Shown: positions 60,720 through 64,000 of the stretch, one piece after another
Layout: every line of letters begins with the position of its first letter
Numbering within the stretch: position 1 is the first letter of the stretch
Assembly: GCA_031081715.1 (NCBI GenBank)
Contig: JAVHMA010000008.1
Location: 1 to 64,000 of the forward strand
Direction: 5' to 3'
Source: Armatimonadota bacterium
GTDB lineage: Bacteria; Sysuimicrobiota; Sysuimicrobiia; Sysuimicrobiales; Humicultoraceae
DNA: 64,000 nt
Program-made: the position numbers and the translations under genes
The notes under the pieces: model-generated
Databases searched by the model: none
What the model saw: only the letters and a program-made list of their open reading frames with translations
Told to the model about the DNA's origin: nothing

Positions 60720-61225
60720 CGGCCTTCCTCCACCTCCGCCACCTCCACGACGAGCTCGCCGGCGTCCACCCGGGCACCGGGCGTCGCGCGGACACGCGTC
60801 ACGCGGCCGGCGGCGGAGGCGCGCACCACGTGCTCCATCTTCATGGCCTCCACCGCGAAGAGGGGATCGCCGGGCGCGACCTCCTGGCCGACGTCCACGT
60901 AGACGCGCGTGACCTGCCCGGGCATGGGCGCGCGCAGGTCCTGCTGGTGCGCCGGCGTGCGCGGCGGCGCGGGACCGCCGGCCGCCAGCCGAAACCCATA
61001 CACGTGCCCGTCGAGCTGGAGCAGGGCGGTGGTGCCGTCGGTCGCGTAGTGCACGACGCGCCGGCGTCCGCCCGCGACGACCGCGTAGGCGCCGCCGCCG
61101 AGCGGCACGACTGACACCGTGATCTCGCGTCCCGCGCAGCGCGCGGTCACGGCCGCGGCGTCCTCGAGCAGCTCCACCTCGAACACGTCGTCGCCGAACG
61201 CGAGCCGCACCCCTCGCGCGGTCAC
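60716..61225 (-). CDS. Biotin carboxyl carrier protein subunit
   Basis: The 169-residue protein ends in a biotinyl domain with AVEAMKMEHV, biotinylated at K129. The N-terminal 90 residues (FEVELLEDAAAV, GHVYGFRL) resemble the BT region that joins the biotin carboxylase and biotinyl domains in fused methylcrotonyl-CoA carboxylase alpha subunits. It starts at GTG 61225, overlapping the biotin carboxylase stop by 4 bases, so the usual single alpha chain is split in two. Confidence 0.88.
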   Translation of the reverse strand: MTARGVRLAFGDDVFEVELLEDAAAVTARCAGREITVSVVPLGGGAYAVVAGGRRRVVHYATDGTTALLQLDGHVYGFRLAAGGPAPPRTPAHQQDLRAPMPGQVTRVYVDVGQEVAPGDPLFAVEAMKMEHVVRASAAGRVTRVRATPGARVDAGELVVEVAEVEEGR

Positions 61226-62760
61226 GGCAGCCGCCGGCCTGCCAGCCGCACCCAGGGGTCGGCGCTCGCAGGGTCGCCACCCGCGGAGCCCGCGCTCGCG
61301 GCACCACGCCCCGCCCCGGGTGGGGCCGGCCATCCCGTCCTCGCGCCGGCCTCACCCGCGCCGGCGGTCAGGACCGCGGCCACGACCGCCACCTCGGCCG
61401 AGGGCGCCGGCGGTCGCCAGTCCGCGAAGTGTTCCTCGAGGAACGCGGTCGAGAGCTCGGCCGCGGCGAACGCCGGGTGCGCCACGATCGCGCGCAGGAA
61501 CGGCAGGGTGGTGGTCGGGCCGAGGACCGCGTAGTCGTCCAGCGCCGCGCGCAGACGCCGCACGGCCGACGCGCGGTCGGGCCCCCAGGCCGCGACCTTC
61601 GACAGGATGGGATCGTAGTGCACCGGGATCTCCTGTCCTGCGCGGACCCCGGAGTCCACGCGCACGTGCGGCCAGGACGGCTCGGCCAGGTGCAGGATGC
61701 GACCGGGCGACGGCGCGAACCCGCGCGCGGGGTCCTCGGCGTACACCCGGCACTCGACGGCGTGCCCCCGGACCGCGGGCGCGCCCGCCACTGCCCGGAG
61801 CGGCTCGCCTGCCGCCAGCCGGAGCTGCGCGGCCACCAGGTCCACACCGGTCACCAGCTCGGTCACGGGGTGCTCCACCTGGAGCCGCGTGTTCACCTCG
61901 AGGAAGTAGAAGCGCCCGGCGCGGTCGAGGAGGAACTCCACCGTGCCGGCGTTCGCGTACCCCGCGGCGCGGGCGACCGCGAGCGCGGCCTGCCCGAGCC
62001 GCTCGCGCAGCGCGGCGTCGACCGCGGGCGACGGCGCCTCCTCGACGATCTTCTGGTGGCGGCGCTGGATGCTGCACTCGCGCTCCCCGAGGTGGACCAC
62101 CTGCCCGCGGCCGTCGGCCAGCACCTGCACCTCGACGTGTCGCGGCCGGTCGAGCAGCCGCTCCACGATGATGCGGCCGTCGCCGAACGCCGCCTGCGCT
62201 TCGCGGCGCGCCGAGGCGAGCAGGACGTCGAGGTCCGCCGCCTCGCGCACCACGCGCATGCCCTTGCCGCCGCCTCCGCCCGCGGCCTTCAGCAGCGCGG
62301 GCACCCCGAGCCGCGCGACCGCGGCCCGGATGGCGTCATCCGAGGCCCCCGGCTCGTCGTAGCCGGGCACCGGGGGCACGCCCGCCGCCTCCGCCAGGCG
62401 CCGTGCCGCGGCTTTGTCGCCCAGCCGAGCGATCACCTCGGCGGGCGGCCCGACGAAGACGAGCCCGGCGTCGCGGCAGGCGGCCGCGAACCCGGCGTGC
62501 TCCGCCAGGAAACCATAGCCCGGGTGGATCGCCTCGGCGCCCGTCGCGCGCGCGGCGGCGATCAGCCGTCCGCCGTCGAGGTACGACTGCGCGGCCGGCG
62601 CCGGCCCCAGGCGCACCGCCTCGTCGGCCAGCGCGACGTGGGGCGCGGTCGCGTCGGCGTCGGAGTAGACCGCCACGGCGCGCACGCCGAGCTCGCGGCA
62701 CGCCCGGATGATGCGCACCGCGATCTCCCCCCGGTTGGCGACCAGCACCGTGTGGAACAT
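61222..62760 (-). CDS. Biotin carboxylase subunit (methylcrotonyl-/acyl-CoA carboxylase alpha)
   Basis: The 512-residue ATP-grasp enzyme carboxylates biotin. LVANRGEIAVRIIRACRELG opens it, KAAGGGGGKGMRVV is the Gly-rich ATP loop, and FLEVNTRLQVEHPVTE binds metal. The last 60 residues are low-complexity Gly/Ala followed by DPWVRLAGRRLP, which looks like the beginning of a BT domain. It lies 4 bases after the hydratase gene. Confidence 0.92.
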   Translation of the reverse strand: MFHTVLVANRGEIAVRIIRACRELGVRAVAVYSDADATAPHVALADEAVRLGPAPAAQSYLDGGRLIAAARATGAEAIHPGYGFLAEHAGFAAACRDAGLVFVGPPAEVIARLGDKAAARRLAEAAGVPPVPGYDEPGASDDAIRAAVARLGVPALLKAAGGGGGKGMRVVREAADLDVLLASARREAQAAFGDGRIIVERLLDRPRHVEVQVLADGRGQVVHLGERECSIQRRHQKIVEEAPSPAVDAALRERLGQAALAVARAAGYANAGTVEFLLDRAGRFYFLEVNTRLQVEHPVTELVTGVDLVAAQLRLAAGEPLRAVAGAPAVRGHAVECRVYAEDPARGFAPSPGRILHLAEPSWPHVRVDSGVRAGQEIPVHYDPILSKVAAWGPDRASAVRRLRAALDDYAVLGPTTTLPFLRAIVAHPAFAAAELSTAFLEEHFADWRPPAPSAEVAVVAAVLTAGAGEAGARTGWPAPPGAGRGAASAGSAGGDPASADPWVRLAGRRLP

Positions 62761-62764
62761 CGGG

Positions 62765-63541
62765 CTACTCGGGCGCCCAGCGCGGCCGGCGCTTCTCCAG
62801 GAAGGCGAGCATGCCCTCCTGACCCTCGGGACTGACCGCGCTGCGCACGATCAGGTCCACGGTGAGCGCGCGCACCTCGTCCCAGGAGAGCTGCGGCAGG
62901 CGCCGCGCCAGGTGCTTGACCCCCGCGAGCGCCTCGGGCCCGCCGGCCAGCAGGTCTCGCCCCCACGTCGCCACGACGCCGTCCGGGTCCTCGGCGACCT
63001 CGTTCACCAGGCCCATCTCCAGCGCGCGGGCCGCCGGGAAGCGCTCGCCGGTCAGCGCGGCCCACAGCAGATGATGGCGTGCGACCTTGCGCAGCAAGAA
63101 CGGAAAAATCATGGCCGGGGGGACGCCCACGCGCACCTCGGTCAGCCCGAAGCGCGCCGCCGGATGCGCGACCGCCAGGTCGGCGGCGGCGACGAGTCCC
63201 ATCCCGCCGGCGAGCGCGGCGCCGTGGACGCGGGCGATGATCGGCTTGGGGCAGCTTACCATGGCGTCGAGGGTCTCGAACAGTGCCCCGGCCTCGACGC
63301 GGTTCACCTCGGCGGGCCGGCCGGCCATCGCCCGCATGAAGGCCAGGTCGCCCCCGGCGCAGAACGAGGGGCCCTCCCCGGCCAGCACCACGTAGCGCAC
63401 CTCGGGCAGCGCGGCCGCCTCCCGCACCGCGCGGCCCAGGGCCGCGATCAGCTCACCGTTGAGCGCGTTGTGGACCTCGGGGCGGGCCAGCGTGATCGAC
63501 AGCCGCGGGCCCTCGACCTGCAGGCGCAGCAGCGTCGTCAT
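62765..63541 (-). CDS. Enoyl-CoA hydratase family protein, probable methylglutaconyl-CoA hydratase
   Basis: The 258-residue crotonase has FCAGGDLAFM (oxyanion hole) and GAALAGGMGLVAAADLAVA, with the second glycine region. In this operon it fits hydration of 3-methylglutaconyl-CoA to HMG-CoA, between the carboxylase and HMG-CoA lyase. Another crotonase function cannot be excluded from sequence. Confidence 0.88.
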   Translation of the reverse strand: MTTLLRLQVEGPRLSITLARPEVHNALNGELIAALGRAVREAAALPEVRYVVLAGEGPSFCAGGDLAFMRAMAGRPAEVNRVEAGALFETLDAMVSCPKPIIARVHGAALAGGMGLVAAADLAVAHPAARFGLTEVRVGVPPAMIFPFLLRKVARHHLLWAALTGERFPAARALEMGLVNEVAEDPDGVVATWGRDLLAGGPEALAGVKHLARRLPQLSWDEVRALTVDLIVRSAVSPEGQEGMLAFLEKRRPRWAPE

Positions 63542-63544
63542 CGG

Positions 63545-64000
63545 CTAGATGCGCAACACACCCGGCTTCATGCCCTCGATCGGCGCGTTGAGCGCGGCGG
63601 AGAGCGAGAGCGCGACCACCTCGCGCGTGTGGACCGGATCGATGATCCCGTCGTCCCACAGCCGCGCGGTGCTGTAGTAGGCGTTACCCTCGTGCTCGTA
63701 CTTCTCGAGGATGGGCCGGACGATCTCGTCCTCGGCCTCGGGGGTCAGGGCTTTTCCCTCGCGGGCGAGCTGGTCGCGCTTGACCGTCACCAGCACGCCC
63801 GCCGCCTGCTCCGGTCCCATCACGCTGATCCGGGCGTTGGGCCACATCCACAGGAACCGCGGCTCGTAGGCCCGGCCACACATGGCGTAGTTGCCCGCGC
63901 CGTAGGAACCGCCGGTGATCACGGTGATGCGCGGCACCCCGCAGGTCGCCACGGCGTGCACCATCTTCGCGCCGGCGCGCGCGATCCCGGCGGCCTCGTA
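63545..64000 (-). CDS. Methylcrotonyl-CoA carboxylase carboxyltransferase (beta) subunit, C-terminal part
   Basis: 152 codons of the C-terminus lie in the window; the start is beyond the right edge. [20 protein letters not shown] and [18 protein letters not shown] are typical of the methylcrotonyl/acyl-CoA carboxylase beta subunit, which moves the carboxyl from biotin to the substrate. It is upstream of the hydratase by 3 bases, as in Liu/Mcc clusters. Confidence 0.9.
   Translation of the reverse strand, partial: YEAAGIARAGAKMVHAVATCGVPRITVITGGSYGAGNYAMCGRAYEPRFLWMWPNARISVMGPEQAAGVLVTVKRDQLAREGKALTPEAEDEIVRPILEKYEHEGNAYYSTARLWDDGIIDPVHTREVVALSLSAALNAPIEGMKPGVLRI

Noticed and set aside
1-64000. 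CRISPR arrays, complete transposons, prophage
   Set aside because: No regularly spaced repeats, transposase motifs or phage structural genes were found by reading both strands.

Overview
The window is about 64 kb of very GC-rich, densely packed DNA with many 1-4 base stop/start overlaps (GTGA, ATGA, TAGTG). A cytochrome c biogenesis protein (CcmH), RND efflux, type IV pilus minor pilins and periplasmic binding proteins point to a diderm bacterium. The mix of ABC importers, AtuA/DUF4387 genes, leucine catabolism, a Met T-box, a c-di-GMP-I riboswitch and a probable selenoprotein would fit a Methylomirabilota/Rokubacteria-like or deltaproteobacterial-grade lineage. That placement is an inference, not a demonstrated one. 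No rRNA, CRISPR array, phage or complete insertion sequence was seen.

Layout. 0.1-6.9 kb: one minus-strand operon led by a GntR/UTRA repressor with a two-site operator, followed by a peptide-type ABC importer (binding protein, two permeases, no ATPase), a class I amidotransferase-like hydrolase, AtuA and DUF4387. The binding protein appears circularly permuted. 7-19 kb: two S9 peptidases, a ferric-iron-type ABC importer, 3-methyladenine glycosylase, a D-threonine-aldolase-like enzyme, a membrane endonuclease/exonuclease/phosphatase protein and a cobalamin adenosyltransferase. 19-24.6 kb: small housekeeping and unknown genes (phosphoesterase, CcmH, a degenerate PrsW-like membrane protein, YbaK, Nudix, HU). 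24.7-28 kb: hybrid histidine kinase and PQQ-type sugar dehydrogenase. 28-30.1 kb: a lower-GC restriction-modification island beside tRNA-Arg(CCG); the methyltransferase is intact and the endonuclease has lost its catalytic centre. 30.5-36.3 kb: RND pump, adaptor and M48 protease.

36.3-41.6 kb: a methionine operon (two MetE-like proteins, MetRS, then TatD) behind a strong sigma70 promoter, a T-box leader with AUG specifier and an intrinsic terminator. 41.55-41.9 kb: remnants of a VapBC toxin-antitoxin pair. 42-47.6 kb: HD-GYP phosphodiesterase, then a convergent operon of an MrfA-like helicase, RsmI, DUF2007 and a methyltransferase. 47.7 kb: tRNA-Leu(CAG). 47.8-54.4 kb: two tandem minor-pilin cassettes (FimT-PilV-PilW-PilX, twice) behind a c-di-GMP-I riboswitch with a terminator.

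54.7-57.2 kb: heavy-metal P-type ATPase with a CmtR-like ArsR repressor. 57.2-58.5 kb: FabF. 58.5-59.2 kb: a thioredoxin-fold protein in which an in-frame TGA replaces the first Cys of a CxxC motif, followed by a hairpin, so it is a probable selenoprotein. 59.3-64 kb: two small genes and a leucine/isovalerate degradation operon (3-methylcrotonyl-CoA carboxylase subunits, enoyl-CoA hydratase, HMG-CoA lyase) that runs off the right edge.

The clearest functional links are: methionine starvation sensed by the T-box for methionine synthesis and MetRS; c-di-GMP sensed by the pilus-operon riboswitch, with an HD-GYP enzyme encoded about 11 kb away; and stepwise breakdown of methylcrotonyl-CoA to acetoacetate and acetyl-CoA at the right end.
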